Positions 53,326 to 63,184 of a DNA stretch of 64,000 nucleotides are shown here, one piece after another; the first letter of the stretch is position 1; each line of letters begins with the position of its first letter. The notes below the pieces were generated by a model that saw nothing but the letters and a program-made list of their open reading frames with translations, was not told where the DNA came from and did not search any database. Source of the stretch: Rhizobium sp. CIAT894 (GTDB lineage Bacteria > Pseudomonadota > Alphaproteobacteria > Rhizobiales > Rhizobiaceae). The DNA is taken from contig NZ_CP020948.1 in the NCBI RefSeq assembly GCF_000172795.2, positions 62,001-126,000 of the forward strand, written 5' to 3'. The position numbers were made by a program, and so were the translations under genes.

Positions 53326-54364
53326 GCGCCGCGAGCACCGCCCGCTTTCCCTGCTGATATTCACGCCTGTCGTCGCGATCATTGCAGCACTGGCGCTGGC
53401 CGGCATCCTGATCTCTATCGCCGGCGCACCTGTTCTCGATGCCTATTGGCGCATCCTGACCGGCGCCTTCGGCTCGCGGCTTTCGGCGACCGAAACACTG
53501 ACGCGGGCAACACCGCTGATGCTGACCGGACTTGCCGCCGCCGTCGCCTTTCGCGCGCGGCTCTGGAATATCGGCGCCGAGGGCCAGTTCTATCTCGGCG
53601 CCATCGCCGTCGCGGCGGCAAGCTCGAAACTGCTCGGCAATCTTCCGGCACCCATCCTTATTCCGCTCCTGCTGCTAATCGGCGCCATTGCCGGCATGGT
53701 GCTGATCCTGGTTCCGCTGTGGCTGAGGCTGCGCTTTTCCGTCGATGAGGTCGTCACCAGCCTGCTCCTGAACTTCATCGCCGTGCTTTTCGTGTCGATG
53801 CTGATCGACGGGGTTCTCAAAGATCCGCTCGCCTTCGGCTGGCCGCAGTCGCAATCCGTCAGCGATCATGCCATGCTGCCGAAGCTGATCGCCCGTTCGC
53901 GCCTGCATATCGGTTTTGCGATCGCAATCGTGCTGGCGATCGTCGTTCACTTCATCCAGTCCCGCACCGTATTCGGCATGCAGTCCCGCGCCGCGGGTCT
54001 CAATCCCGCCGGCGCGGTCTTCGCAGGCGTGCCGCTCGGCAGAACGCTGGTGAAGGTCGCCTGTCTCTCGGGCGGGCTTGCGGGGCTCGCAGGCGCGATC
54101 GAGGTGATGGGCGTCAAGGGTTATGTGACGACCGATCTGTCGCCCGGTTTCGGCTATGCCGGCATCGTCGTCGCCATGCTCGCCAACCTCAATCCGCTGG
54201 GCGTCGTCTTCGCCGCCATTTTCACCGCCACCATGTTCGTCGGCGCGGACGGCATGAGCCGGGGCCTCGGCATCCCGACCTATATTGCCGACGTCACGGT
54301 GGCGCTATCGCTGCTGACGATGCTGATCGCGTTGTTCTTCACTCAGTACAGGATTCGGCGATGA
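53315..54364 (+). CDS. Nucleoside-type ABC permease (NupB/RbsC-like)
   Basis: A 349-residue membrane permease. Segments include LLIFTPVVAIIAALALAGIL and RATPLMLTGLAAAVAFRARL, the family motif WNIGAEGQFYLGAIAV, and the EAA-like RAAGLNPAGAVFAGVPLGRT. It overlaps the ATPase by 11 bases and the next permease by ATG at 54361. With its partner it forms the channel for the BMP-bound ligand. Confidence 0.9.
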   Translation: MRFERREHRPLSLLIFTPVVAIIAALALAGILISIAGAPVLDAYWRILTGAFGSRLSATETLTRATPLMLTGLAAAVAFRARLWNIGAEGQFYLGAIAVAAASSKLLGNLPAPILIPLLLLIGAIAGMVLILVPLWLRLRFSVDEVVTSLLLNFIAVLFVSMLIDGVLKDPLAFGWPQSQSVSDHAMLPKLIARSRLHIGFAIAIVLAIVVHFIQSRTVFGMQSRAAGLNPAGAVFAGVPLGRTLVKVACLSGGLAGLAGAIEVMGVKGYVTTDLSPGFGYAGIVVAMLANLNPLGVVFAAIFTATMFVGADGMSRGLGIPTYIADVTVALSLLTMLIALFFTQYRIRR

Positions 54365-55305
54365 TGCAGCTGTTCGATATCATCGCCTCCGCCGGGCTCT
54401 GGGCGGCAATCCTGCGGATCGCCACACCGCTGATTTTCGGCACGCTCGGCGCCTTGCTCTGCGAACGGGCGGGTGTGCTCAATCTCGGCATCGAAGGCAT
54501 CATGACCTTTGGGGCGATGATCGGCTGGCTATCCGTCTATCACGGCGCCGATCTCTGGACCGGCCTGCTGATTGCCGCAGTGGCCGGCGGCGTCTTCGGC
54601 CTGCTGCATGCGGGGCTGACGGTGACGCTCGGCCTCTCGCAGCATGTCGCCGGACTCGGCGTCACGCTCTTTGCCTCGAGCTTCAGCTATTATGTCTTCC
54701 GGCTGATCGTGCCGCTTGCCAATACACCGCCCACCATCGTGCCGTTCCAGCCGATCGCCATTCCCGGCCTGTCGACGCTGCCTTTCATCGGACCGGCCTT
54801 CTTCACGCAGACCGCGCCGACCTATCTTGCGATCCTGATCGCGCTGTTGATGGCCTATATCATCTTTCGCACACCGGTGGGGCTCGCGATCCGCATGACC
54901 GGCGAGAACCCGCATGCGGCGGAAGCCCAGGGCGTTAATCCGATGAAGGTGCGTTACGGCGCGGTCATCGCCGGCAGTGCCCTGATGGGAATGGGCGGCG
55001 CTTTCCTGACCTTGTCGGCGTTCAACAGCTTCTTTCCGACCATGGTGCAGGGGCGCGGCTGGATCTGCATTGCGCTCGTCGTCTTCGCTTCCTGGCGTCC
55101 GGGCCGCGCGCTGTTCGGCGCCCTGCTCTTCGCCTTCTTCGATGCCTTTCAGCTTCGGCTGCAAACCGTGCTGAGCGGGCTTGTGCCCTATCAGCTCTTC
55201 CTGATGACGCCCTATATTCTCTCCATCGCCGCGCTTGCCGTCATGGCCCGCCGCGCCCGCGTTCCGCAGGCGCTGATGCAGCCCTATCGCCGCGGCGAGC
55301 GCTGA
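54361..55305 (+). CDS. Nucleoside-type ABC permease (NupC-like)
   Basis: A 314-residue partner permease: TPLIFGTLGALLCERAGVLN, then LGIEGIMTFGAMIGWL, GENPHAAEAQGVNPMKVRYG (cytoplasmic loop) and SAFNSFFPTMVQGRGWICIA. These are family hallmarks of the second permease of Bmp transporters. Start ATG 54361 overlaps the previous stop (TGATG). The hydrolase gene follows after 26 bases. Confidence 0.9.
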   Translation: MMQLFDIIASAGLWAAILRIATPLIFGTLGALLCERAGVLNLGIEGIMTFGAMIGWLSVYHGADLWTGLLIAAVAGGVFGLLHAGLTVTLGLSQHVAGLGVTLFASSFSYYVFRLIVPLANTPPTIVPFQPIAIPGLSTLPFIGPAFFTQTAPTYLAILIALLMAYIIFRTPVGLAIRMTGENPHAAEAQGVNPMKVRYGAVIAGSALMGMGGAFLTLSAFNSFFPTMVQGRGWICIALVVFASWRPGRALFGALLFAFFDAFQLRLQTVLSGLVPYQLFLMTPYILSIAALAVMARRARVPQALMQPYRRGER

Positions 55306-55331
55306 GACCGTCCACATCCAAAGAGGCTCCG

Positions 55332-56621
55332 ATGTTCGATCTGATCGTCAGAAACGCAAATCTCCCCGATGGCCGCACCGGCATCGATATCGGCATCGAG
55401 GGCGACAGGATCATCGCCGTCGAGCGCAATCTCCAGGCGCAGGCCGGGGAAGAAATCGATGCAAGCGGCAGGCTGGTCAGTCCGCCTTTTATCGATCCGC
55501 ATTTTCATATGGACGCCACCCTGTCGCTCGGCCTGCCGCGCATGAACGTCTCCGGCACTCTGCTCGAAGGCATCGCGCTTTGGGGGGAGCTGCGCCCGAT
55601 CGTGACGAGAGAAGAACTGGTCGACCGTGCGCTGCGCTATTGCGATCTGGCGGTGACGCAAGGCCTGCTCTTCATCCGCAGCCATGTCGATACCAGCGAT
55701 CCCAGGCTGGTGACGGTCGAGGCGATGATCGAGGTCCGCGAGAGGGTCGCGCCCTATATCGATCTGCAGTTGGTCGCCTTTCCGCAGGACGGCTATTACC
55801 GCTCGCCGGGCGCGATCGATGCGCTCAACCGTGCCCTCGACATGGGCGTCGATATCGTCGGCGGCATTCCTCACTTCGAACGGACGATGGGCGAAGGGAC
55901 GGCCTCGGTCGAGGCGCTCTGCCGCATCGCCGCCGACCGCGGCCTGCCGGTCGACATGCATTGCGACGAAACCGACGATCCGCTGTCGCGCCATATCGAG
56001 ACGCTGGCGGCTGAAACCATCCGCTTCGGCCTGCAGGGACGCGTCGCCGGTTCGCATCTGACATCGATGCATTCGATGGACAATTATTATGTCTCGAAAC
56101 TCATCCCGCTGATGGCGGAGGCTAAGATCAACGTCATCCCCAACCCGCTGATCAACATCATGCTGCAGGGCCGGCACGACACCTATCCGAAACGCCGCGG
56201 TATGACCCGCGTGAGGGAATTGATGGATGCCGGGCTCAACGTCTCCTTCGGGCACGATTGCGTGATGGACCCGTGGTATTCGATGGGATCGGGCGACATG
56301 CTGGAGGTTGGCCATATGGCGATCCATGTCGCGCAGATGGCCGGCATCGAAGACAAGAAGAAGATCTTCGATGCCCTGACCGTCAACTCGGCGAAGACGA
56401 TGGGCCTTTCAGGCTACGGCCTGGAGAAGGGATGCAACGCCGACCTCGTCATCCTCCAGGCGAGCGATCCGCTGGAAGCGCTGCGGCTGAAGCCGAACCG
56501 GCTGGCGGTGATCCGTCGCGGCAAGGTTATCGCCCGCTCGGCGCCGCGCATCGGCGAGCTTTTCCTGGATGGGCGTCCCTCCCGGATCGACGGTGGCCTG
56601 GATTACGCACCGCGCTATTGA
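55332..56621 (+). CDS. Cytosine deaminase-like metal-dependent amidohydrolase
   Basis: A 429-residue TIM-barrel hydrolase of the CodA group. Metal ligands: H57-x-H59 in DPHFHMDATLS, histidine in DMHCDETDD, and later HLTSMHSMDNYY and FGHDCVMDPW (catalytic Asp). The C-terminal composite domain is visible from GYGLEKGCNADLVILQ. It deaminates or hydrolyses a cyclic amidine such as cytosine, isoguanine or related N-heterocycles. As last gene of the operon it completes an uptake-plus-breakdown pathway with the amidase. Confidence 0.85.
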   Translation: MFDLIVRNANLPDGRTGIDIGIEGDRIIAVERNLQAQAGEEIDASGRLVSPPFIDPHFHMDATLSLGLPRMNVSGTLLEGIALWGELRPIVTREELVDRALRYCDLAVTQGLLFIRSHVDTSDPRLVTVEAMIEVRERVAPYIDLQLVAFPQDGYYRSPGAIDALNRALDMGVDIVGGIPHFERTMGEGTASVEALCRIAADRGLPVDMHCDETDDPLSRHIETLAAETIRFGLQGRVAGSHLTSMHSMDNYYVSKLIPLMAEAKINVIPNPLINIMLQGRHDTYPKRRGMTRVRELMDAGLNVSFGHDCVMDPWYSMGSGDMLEVGHMAIHVAQMAGIEDKKKIFDALTVNSAKTMGLSGYGLEKGCNADLVILQASDPLEALRLKPNRLAVIRRGKVIARSAPRIGELFLDGRPSRIDGGLDYAPRY

Positions 56622-56645
56622 GAGGCGGGGCCGACCAGTTGCGCG

Positions 56646-57425
56646 CTACCCCGCTGCACGGCGAGCTGTGATGATCCAGGCGCGGGAGTCGAAAAACACC
56701 CCCTCCGGCGTCATATTCGCCTCCAGCAAATCGCGCAGACGCTGCAGCGGTTTGTCGGGCGGTTCATCGGTGCGCGCGAGCGCGTCCTTCACAAGATAGA
56801 GGCCGGCGAGCGCATCAGAGGCCGCATCGACGTCCGGTCCATAGAAGACCGGCTCTCGCACGTCGGCAAAGTCGATCGACGTAAAACCTGCGGCGCTCAA
56901 AAGGCCCTTCGCAATGGGAGGATCGCCAAGCGAAAACGGATTGGGACCATCTGCCGAAACCGCGGTTCCGGGCGCCAGCGCTTGCCGTATGGCGCCGGAC
57001 CATTCGTTGCGCTCCCGGCTTTGCCACACCATCCACACAAGGCGTGCGCCCGGACGCATCGCCCGGCCGATATTGGCAAATGCCGCTGCCGGATCGGCAA
57101 AAAACATCACGCCGAACCGGCTGATGCAGAGGTCGAAGCCGGCAGCCGGAAAGGCATGGAATTGCGCGTCTGCCTGCTCGAACACTACATTTCGCAAACC
57201 TTCCGAAGCACTCCGTCGCCTTGCGACTTCGAGCATCTCTGCGGAGGTATCCACCCCGACCACTTCTCCTTGCAGTGCGGCGCGGGCGGCCTCGCGCGTC
57301 GTCTGTCCCGCGCCACAGCCGATATCGAGCACCCGGTCACCGAGGGCAACGCCGGCAGCAACACGCAGGTGCCGATTGTGTCTCGCCAATTCCGCGTCGT
57401 AAAAGTCGGCACGATCCAACGCCAT
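56646..57425 (-). CDS. SAM-dependent methyltransferase (UbiE/COQ5-like)
   Basis: A 259-residue class I methyltransferase. Motif I VLDIGCGAGQTT (~32-43), acidic end GVDTSAEMLEVARRR, motif AGFDLCISRFGVMFF, post-motif NIGRAMRPGARLVWMVWQ. The start is ATG 57425; an upstream in-frame TTG (57455) is less likely. It lies convergent to the deaminase gene and divergent from the hydrolase at 57574. Substrate unknown. Confidence 0.85.
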   Translation of the reverse strand: MALDRADFYDAELARHNRHLRVAAGVALGDRVLDIGCGAGQTTREAARAALQGEVVGVDTSAEMLEVARRRSASEGLRNVVFEQADAQFHAFPAAGFDLCISRFGVMFFADPAAAFANIGRAMRPGARLVWMVWQSRERNEWSGAIRQALAPGTAVSADGPNPFSLGDPPIAKGLLSAAGFTSIDFADVREPVFYGPDVDAASDALAGLYLVKDALARTDEPPDKPLQRLRDLLEANMTPEGVFFDSRAWIITARRAAG

Positions 57426-57573
57426 AACACTCACTCTGCTTTGTTCGAGGGTCAATTCTTGGTCTGATGCGTGGAGAGGTTTCGCATGCCAAGCCTCTCA
57501 AAACAGATTGCATATTAGGATCAGTTATGCAAGATGGAGACTAGTTGCAAACCGCAATCGGAAGGTTTGAGGT

Positions 57574-58440
57574 ATGGAAATGAGCGGGTCAACTCTCGTC
57601 GCAGAAAAGATCGTCGCATTCGAATATACGCAACTGCACACCCAGGCCTTCGGAGATCCAGCCCACCCGCCCCTGTTGTTGATCATGGGAGTGATGTCTT
57701 CGATGCTGTGGTGGCCGGAAAGGTTCTGTGAGGAACTCGCTGCCCAAGGGCGCTACGTTATCCGCTACGACCAGCGCGACACCGGCCTTTCCACGTGCTA
57801 CCCGCCGGGCGAGCCGGGCTATTCGTTCAGCGATCTCGCCGACGATGCCATCGCCGTTCTCGACGGCTATGGAATTGAAGCCGCGCATCTGGTGGGCATG
57901 TCGATGGGCGGTTTCCTGGCGCAAGAGGCGGCTTTGCGCTATCCCCGGCGCGTGCGGACACTCACCGTGATCAGCTCGTCGCCGCTTGGAGTCGACGGCC
58001 TGCCTTCTTCGACCAAAGCTTACAAGGAACATTCCGCCGCTGCCGAAAGTCTCGACTGGTCGGATCTTGGGGCCATCGCCGATTTCCTGCGCCGCGATTC
58101 CGCCATGCTGGCCGGCACCAGGCATCCGCACGATGCCGAGGCGGCAACTGCCCTCATCGCACGCGACATGAGCCGCGCCGCGTCCTTTGTCAGCGCGACC
58201 AACCATTTCATGCTGTTGAGCGAAGATGGCGCCGCCACGCCACATGCCTCCGGTATCGACGTGCCGGTTCTCGTAATTCACGGCACATCGGATCCGCTCT
58301 TCCCGATCGAACACGGAGAAGCCTTCACCCGTGTCGCGCCGACCGCCCAACTGCACCGGATTGTTGGCGGCGGGCACGAAATTCACGATCGGGACATCGA
58401 CGAAATGGTGCGTGTCATCGCCGATCGCACCGGGTTCTGA
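57574..58440 (+). CDS. Alpha/beta hydrolase
   Basis: A 288-residue hydrolase of the RdmC/aclacinomycin-methylesterase-like group. Nucleophile in GMSMGG (S110), acid in GTSDPLFP, histidine in GGGHEIHD; the oxyanion segment is LIMGVMSSMLWWP. The motif YDQRDTGLST is diagnostic of this group. No signal peptide. ATG 57574 with GGTTTGAGG upstream; ATG 57580 is an alternative. It is divergent from the methyltransferase; the reaction is unknown. Confidence 0.85.
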   Translation: MEMSGSTLVAEKIVAFEYTQLHTQAFGDPAHPPLLLIMGVMSSMLWWPERFCEELAAQGRYVIRYDQRDTGLSTCYPPGEPGYSFSDLADDAIAVLDGYGIEAAHLVGMSMGGFLAQEAALRYPRRVRTLTVISSSPLGVDGLPSSTKAYKEHSAAAESLDWSDLGAIADFLRRDSAMLAGTRHPHDAEAATALIARDMSRAASFVSATNHFMLLSEDGAATPHASGIDVPVLVIHGTSDPLFPIEHGEAFTRVAPTAQLHRIVGGGHEIHDRDIDEMVRVIADRTGF

Positions 58441-58461
58441 CCCGCCTGCCGAGCGGCTGGA

Positions 58462-58502
58462 CGCGCCATGCATGCTGGCATTGTTTCCGGCATGCATGCG
58501 CG
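58462..58502. terminator. Bidirectional hairpin between hydrolase and msrA
   Basis: Long arms CGCGCCATGCATGCTGG and CCGGCATGCATGCGCG pair with one bulge and a wobble around a loop of about eight bases. It lies exactly between the convergent hydrolase (stop 58440) and msrA (stop 58510) genes, which supports a terminator role in both directions. Confidence 0.65.
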
Positions 58503-58509
58503 AATTGCG

Positions 58510-59019
58510 TCAGGCGATCTTCTGGCGGGCCGGCAGCTTCCAGCCCGGCCGAACGAAGTGACAGGTATAACCGTTCGGAATCCGCTCCAGATAATCCTGG
58601 TGCTCTGGCTCGGCCTCCCAGAAATCGCTAACCGGCACGACTTCGGTGACGACCTTGCCAGGCCACAGGCCTGAAGCATCGACATCGGCGATCGTATCGC
58701 GGGCGACGCGCTCCTGCTCCGGGCCGGTGTAGAAAATCGCCGAGCGATAGCTCGTGCCGACGTCGTTGCCCTGGCGGTTGCGCGTGCTCGGGTCATGGAT
58801 CTGGAAGAAGAATTCGAGGATTTCGCGGTAGCTGATCCTTGCGGGATCGAAGAGGATCTCGATCGCCTCCGCATGGGTTCCGTGGTTGCGGTAGGTCGCA
58901 TTCGGCACGTCACCGCCGGTATAGCCGACGCGGGTCGAAATCACGCCATCGTACCGGCGGATGAGGTCCTGCATGCCCCAGAAGCAGCCGCCGGCGAGCA
59001 CTGCACGTTCTTTGGTCAT
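58510..59019 (-). CDS. msrA: Peptide methionine sulfoxide reductase MsrA
   Basis: A 169-residue enzyme reducing methionine-S-sulfoxide. Catalytic GGCFWGMQ (C12), then [30 protein letters not shown] and [20 protein letters not shown], all family hallmarks. It lacks the C-terminal resolving cysteines of long MsrA forms; apart from C12 only one other Cys is seen (YTCHFVRPG). The start is ATG 59019. It is a single gene. Confidence 0.95.
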   Translation of the reverse strand: MTKERAVLAGGCFWGMQDLIRRYDGVISTRVGYTGGDVPNATYRNHGTHAEAIEILFDPARISYREILEFFFQIHDPSTRNRQGNDVGTSYRSAIFYTGPEQERVARDTIADVDASGLWPGKVVTEVVPVSDFWEAEPEHQDYLERIPNGYTCHFVRPGWKLPARQKIA

Positions 59020-59205
59020 TTGATATCTCCTTGTTTGCCAAGAGATAGTGTCTGGCGCCGCAGATTTCCATAAGGCGGAAACAAGCACAGCTGTGCAATT
59101 TCCCTTCGAACAGCCCCTGTCCTGTCATGCCGATGTTACGCGCCGGCGCTAGCAAGTCTTCGACAATCCGCGGAGGCAGAGCCTCGACACCTGATGGAGA
59201 CGGTT

Positions 59206-60351
59206 ATGAATAGGCGTGAATTTCTGATCACCTCGTCGGCTGCAGCCGGTCTTCTGACTTTCCCGCGTTTCGCATCGGCTGCGGCCGGCACGATCGACCT
59301 CTATAGCGGTTCGGATGCCAATATCATCGATCTCTGGAACAACATCATCCGCCCGGCCTTCGAAAAGGCGCATCCTGAAGTCGCCCTGAAGGTGACCGAT
59401 GCCGGCGACAATAGCGGCCTGCGTGCGATCGCCGATCGTGCGCTTGCGGCCCTGAAGACGAAGACCGATCCCCAGGCCGACCTCTTCGAGGTGTTCGATC
59501 CGCGTCTGCCCTCCGGCGGCATCGATGCCGGCCTCTGGGTCAAATTCTCCGCCGACAACATCGAAGGCTACGACCGGATCAACCCGCTCGCCTTCGACAT
59601 CCCGTACTCGCTTCCCTACCGCGGTTCGCAGGTGCTGCTCGCCTACGACACGACCAAGCTTGACCCGAAGAACGCGCCGAAGAGCTGGGAGCAACTCACC
59701 ACCTGGATCAAGGCCAATCCGGGCCAGTTCATTTACAACCGTCCGGACAAGGGCGGTTCGGGCGGCAACTTCGTCCGCCGCGCCATCCATGAGGTCAACG
59801 GCCGCGATCCGAAGAAATTCAAGATCGAGAATTTCACCGCCGACTTCGCCACAGAGGCGCTGCCGCCGGCCTGGAAGATCCTCAACGATCTCGCTCCCTC
59901 GCTCTACGACAAGGGCGCCTATACGTCAGGCAACACCCAGTCGATCCAGCTGCTCGCCCAGGGTGTCGTCACCATGGTGCCGGTCTGGTCGGATCAGGTG
60001 CTGCAGGCGATCGCCCAGGGTGTGCTGCCTGAGACAACCGGCCTCGTGCAGCTCGCAGATCTCGCCCTTTGCGGCGGCTTCTCCGCCATGACGGTGTTCT
60101 CGAACGGCGCCAACAAGGGTGCGGCGCTGAAGCTTGCCGCCTTCATGCTGACCACGGAAATGCAGGAAGCGATCATCACCCAGATCGGCGGTTTCCCGGC
60201 CGTCTCCTGGGATCATATCTCCGATGATCTCCGCAAGAAATATGCCGACGTCATCCCGTCAACCATCCCGACCTTCCCAAGCGGCGATTGGGAAAAGGCA
60301 ATCAATGACGGCTGGTATCGCAACGTCGCTCCGAACATCAGCCGCACCTGA
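59206..60351 (+). CDS. Periplasmic binding protein of an AfuA/Fbp-like ABC transporter
   Basis: A 381-residue SBP family 1/6-type protein with a Tat-like signal (NRREFLITSSAAAGLLTFPR). The first mature strand is TIDLYSGSDANIIDLWNNII, with VALKVTDAGDNSGLRAIADR and KSWEQLTTWIKANPGQFIYN after it. GGAG at 59195-59198 gives ATG 59206. It starts an operon with two permeases and an ATPase. This class handles iron(III), polyamines, thiamine or sugar phosphates; the ligand is unknown. The inositol-phosphatase-like neighbour favours a phosphorylated sugar. Confidence 0.8.
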   Translation: MNRREFLITSSAAAGLLTFPRFASAAAGTIDLYSGSDANIIDLWNNIIRPAFEKAHPEVALKVTDAGDNSGLRAIADRALAALKTKTDPQADLFEVFDPRLPSGGIDAGLWVKFSADNIEGYDRINPLAFDIPYSLPYRGSQVLLAYDTTKLDPKNAPKSWEQLTTWIKANPGQFIYNRPDKGGSGGNFVRRAIHEVNGRDPKKFKIENFTADFATEALPPAWKILNDLAPSLYDKGAYTSGNTQSIQLLAQGVVTMVPVWSDQVLQAIAQGVLPETTGLVQLADLALCGGFSAMTVFSNGANKGAALKLAAFMLTTEMQEAIITQIGGFPAVSWDHISDDLRKKYADVIPSTIPTFPSGDWEKAINDGWYRNVAPNISRT

Positions 60352-61241
60352 TGTCCGCCGATACTGCGCCGGCGGTTCTGCCCCGTCACCGGTCCATCAA
60401 CAGGGGGAGCGCGATCGGGCTCCTCCTCGTCGCCCTGCCGGTATTCCTGCTCGCATGGCTGATCATCTTTCCTATTCTTTCGGCGGTCGTCGGCACGATC
60501 TTCGTTCACGGTTCTGACGGAGCGAGGGAATTTTCGCTCGCCTCCTACCGCTTCTTCTTCACCGACGGCTACAGCCTCGCCAATCTCTGGGTAACGCTCT
60601 GGACCACAGCCGTCTGCGGCGCCCTGCTTGTGGCGATCGGTCTTCCGATCGCGCTCTACCTCCGCTTCTCACAGGGGCGCCTTGCGGCCTATGTGCAGGG
60701 CCTGGCGATCTTTCCGATGTTCGTGCCGTCGATCATCCTCGCCTATGCGCTGATCCGGACGATCGGGCCGAACGGCACCGTCGATCTGCTGCTGAATTCC
60801 GTCGGCCTGCCCAAGCTGCGCACGCCCTATCTAACGCCATGGGGACCGGTTATCGGTCTCGTCTGGGACAATCTTCCCCTCACGGTGCTGATGCTGACGG
60901 CGGGGCTCTCCTCCGTTTCGAACAGCGCCATCGAGGCTGCCCGCGATGTCGGCGCAAGGCCGCTGCGGGTCTTCGTCTCGATCATCCTGCCGCGCATGGG
61001 CAATTCGCTGCTGGTGACTGCTTCCTTCGCCGTGCTCGGCATCTTCTCCGCCTTCACTCTCCCCTACGTGCTCGGCCCGGCATCGCCTGAAATGATGGGA
61101 CCGTTCATGCAGCGCACCTTCGCCGATATGAACGATCCGCCCAACGCCATGACCCAGGCCGTCATCACTTTCTGTTTTTGCCTCGTCTTCGGCATCTTTT
61201 ATATCAGATCGATTGCCCGCAACCGCGAGGCCCGGCCATGA
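60351..61241 (+). CDS. ABC transporter permease (PotB/AfuB-like)
   Basis: A 296-residue permease; segments include ALPVFLLAWLIIFPILSAVV, then LWTTAVCGALLVAIGLPIAL. The EAA loop is EAARDVGARPLRVFVSIILP. It overlaps the binding-protein gene by one base (60351, ATG inside TGATG) and the next permease by four bases. It forms the channel with the 61238-62065 product. Confidence 0.9.
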   Translation: MSADTAPAVLPRHRSINRGSAIGLLLVALPVFLLAWLIIFPILSAVVGTIFVHGSDGAREFSLASYRFFFTDGYSLANLWVTLWTTAVCGALLVAIGLPIALYLRFSQGRLAAYVQGLAIFPMFVPSIILAYALIRTIGPNGTVDLLLNSVGLPKLRTPYLTPWGPVIGLVWDNLPLTVLMLTAGLSSVSNSAIEAARDVGARPLRVFVSIILPRMGNSLLVTASFAVLGIFSAFTLPYVLGPASPEMMGPFMQRTFADMNDPPNAMTQAVITFCFCLVFGIFYIRSIARNREARP

Positions 61242-62065
61242 GTGGCGGCAGACCGAGCATCGCCCTTCGCTTCGACTGGATCGGCATGCTCTTCGCAGGC
61301 CTGCTGACGCTGTTCATCGCGCTGCCGCTGATCGTCGTCGGAACCTGGGCCTTCACCGAGGTCTGGCGCTACCCCTCGGTGATCCCACAGCAATTCGGCC
61401 TGCGCTTCTGGGGCCAGACGCTGGCGCGACCCGATGTCTGGGAGGCCCTCCTCCTCAGCCTTCGATTGACGACGACAGTCACCGTTCTGTCCGCCGTCAT
61501 CTGCCTTCCCGCGGCCTATGCTTTTGCGCGCTTGCGCTTTCCCGGCCGAAACATCCTGTTCCTGTCCTTTCTCGCATCGCATGCCTTTCCGAAATTCGGC
61601 CTGCTCGTCGCCATCGCCGGCATCTTCCTGCAGCTCGGTCTGATCAGCACCTTCTGGGGCGTCGTGCTGATCCAGCTCGTCGGCACGCTGATGCTGATGA
61701 TCTGGATTCCGGTCGCAGCCTTCCAGAATGTCGACCGGCGCATGGAAGAGGCGGCCCGCGATGCGGGTGCTGCGCCGCTGCGCGTCTTCTGGTCGATCAC
61801 GCTGCCGCAGGCCGCGCCGACCATATCGGCCGCGCTGCTTCTGACCTTCGTCGGCACCTTCTACGAAACCGAAGGCGCCTGGCTGATCGGCGCACCGGAG
61901 ATCCGCACCATGCCGGTACTGATGATCAGCTTCATCAACAATCAGATCGTCGTGCAATACGGCGCCGTACTCTCCGTCATGCTGTGGGTGCCGTCCTTCA
62001 TCGCGCTGATGTTTGCGCGCCGCATCGTCGGCACCGGCGCCTTTGCGAGAGGTTTCGGCGCGTAA
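61238..62065 (+). CDS. ABC transporter permease (PotC/AfuB-like)
   Basis: A 275-residue partner permease. GMLFAGLLTLFIALPLIVVG is the first membrane span; the EAA loop is EAARDAGAAPLRVFWSITLP. ATG 61238 overlaps the TGA of the preceding gene (61239-61241). The ATPase gene follows 34 bases after the stop. Confidence 0.9.
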   Translation: MSGGRPSIALRFDWIGMLFAGLLTLFIALPLIVVGTWAFTEVWRYPSVIPQQFGLRFWGQTLARPDVWEALLLSLRLTTTVTVLSAVICLPAAYAFARLRFPGRNILFLSFLASHAFPKFGLLVAIAGIFLQLGLISTFWGVVLIQLVGTLMLMIWIPVAAFQNVDRRMEEAARDAGAAPLRVFWSITLPQAAPTISAALLLTFVGTFYETEGAWLIGAPEIRTMPVLMISFINNQIVVQYGAVLSVMLWVPSFIALMFARRIVGTGAFARGFGA

Positions 62066-62099
62066 AGCGTCAGGCAGCAATTCAGGGAAAGGTTTGAGA

Positions 62100-63179
62100 A
62101 TGGCACATCTGGCGATCGAGGGCGTTTCGAAGCTGTTCGGGACCACCTTTGCCGTTCGCGATTTTTCACTCGAAGTGGGCGACGGCGAGCTTGTCTGCCT
62201 GCTCGGACCGTCCGGCTCCGGCAAATCGACTCTGTTGCGGATGATCGGCGGTTTCGAGCGGCCGAGCGGCGGAACGATCCGCATCGATGCCAAGGATGTG
62301 ACGAACCTGCCGCCCGAGCGGCGCCCGACCGGCATGGTGTTCCAGAGCCATGCGCTCTGGACGCATATGGATGTCTTCAACAACATCGCCTTCGGCCTGA
62401 AGCTGCGTCGGCTGCCGAAAGCGGAAATCCGTGAGCGGGTCGAAAATGCTTTGGCGCTGGTCGGCCTCGCTGACTACGGACGCCGGATGACGACGCAGCT
62501 CTCCGGCGGACAGCAGCAGCGCGTTGCGCTCGCCCGTTCGCTGGTGCTCGAACCGAAGATCCTGTTGCTCGACGAGCCTTTCGCCAGCCTCGACCAGCAC
62601 CTGCGCGAAAGATTGCGGGAGGAGGTGCGCGATATCCAGCAGCGTCTCGGCATCACCACGCTTTTCGTCACCCACGGCCAGGACGAGGCCCTGGCGCTTG
62701 CCGACCGCATCGTCGTCATGCGTGACGGACGCACCGAGCAGATCGCGCCGCCGAGCATCATCTACCGGCAGCCGCAGACGGCCTTCGTCGCCGGTTTCAT
62801 CGGTTCGATGAATTTCGTTGAGAGCCGCACCCGAAACGGTGTCTGCGAACATTCGCTCTTCCCACTTGCCGTTCCCGTCGAAGACGGGCCGGTGATGCTC
62901 GCCACCCGTCCCGAAGCGCTGGCGATCCGTCCTTCGCACCGGGAAGATGCCGCGACGGTTCACCGCATCGTCGATTTCGGTACTCACAAGATGGTCGATG
63001 TGGATCTTGCCGATGGCGCCCGACTGAAGGCGATGGTGGCGCCTGATGATCGGATTCAGGCCGGAATGAAGGTCGAGCCCAGCTCTACAAGCTTTTTCGT
63101 CTTCCGCGACAACGCGCTCATCCATCAGTCGACGCCGGCCAAGAGCGATGTCGAGGCCGGGCGGCTGTTGCCGGTCTGA
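62100..63179 (+). CDS. ABC transporter ATPase (PotA/FbpC-like)
   Basis: A 359-residue ATPase: Walker A GPSGSGKST (36-44), signature LSGGQQQRVALARSLVLEPK, Walker B LLLDEPFASLDQHL, switch histidine in FVTHGQDEALALAD. The C-terminal TOBE domain (from ~240) has MLATRPEALAIRPSH. It powers the two permeases. The next gene is convergent, six bases away. Confidence 0.9.
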   Translation: MAHLAIEGVSKLFGTTFAVRDFSLEVGDGELVCLLGPSGSGKSTLLRMIGGFERPSGGTIRIDAKDVTNLPPERRPTGMVFQSHALWTHMDVFNNIAFGLKLRRLPKAEIRERVENALALVGLADYGRRMTTQLSGGQQQRVALARSLVLEPKILLLDEPFASLDQHLRERLREEVRDIQQRLGITTLFVTHGQDEALALADRIVVMRDGRTEQIAPPSIIYRQPQTAFVAGFIGSMNFVESRTRNGVCEHSLFPLAVPVEDGPVMLATRPEALAIRPSHREDAATVHRIVDFGTHKMVDVDLADGARLKAMVAPDDRIQAGMKVEPSSTSFFVFRDNALIHQSTPAKSDVEAGRLLPV

Positions 63180-63184
63180 AACAA

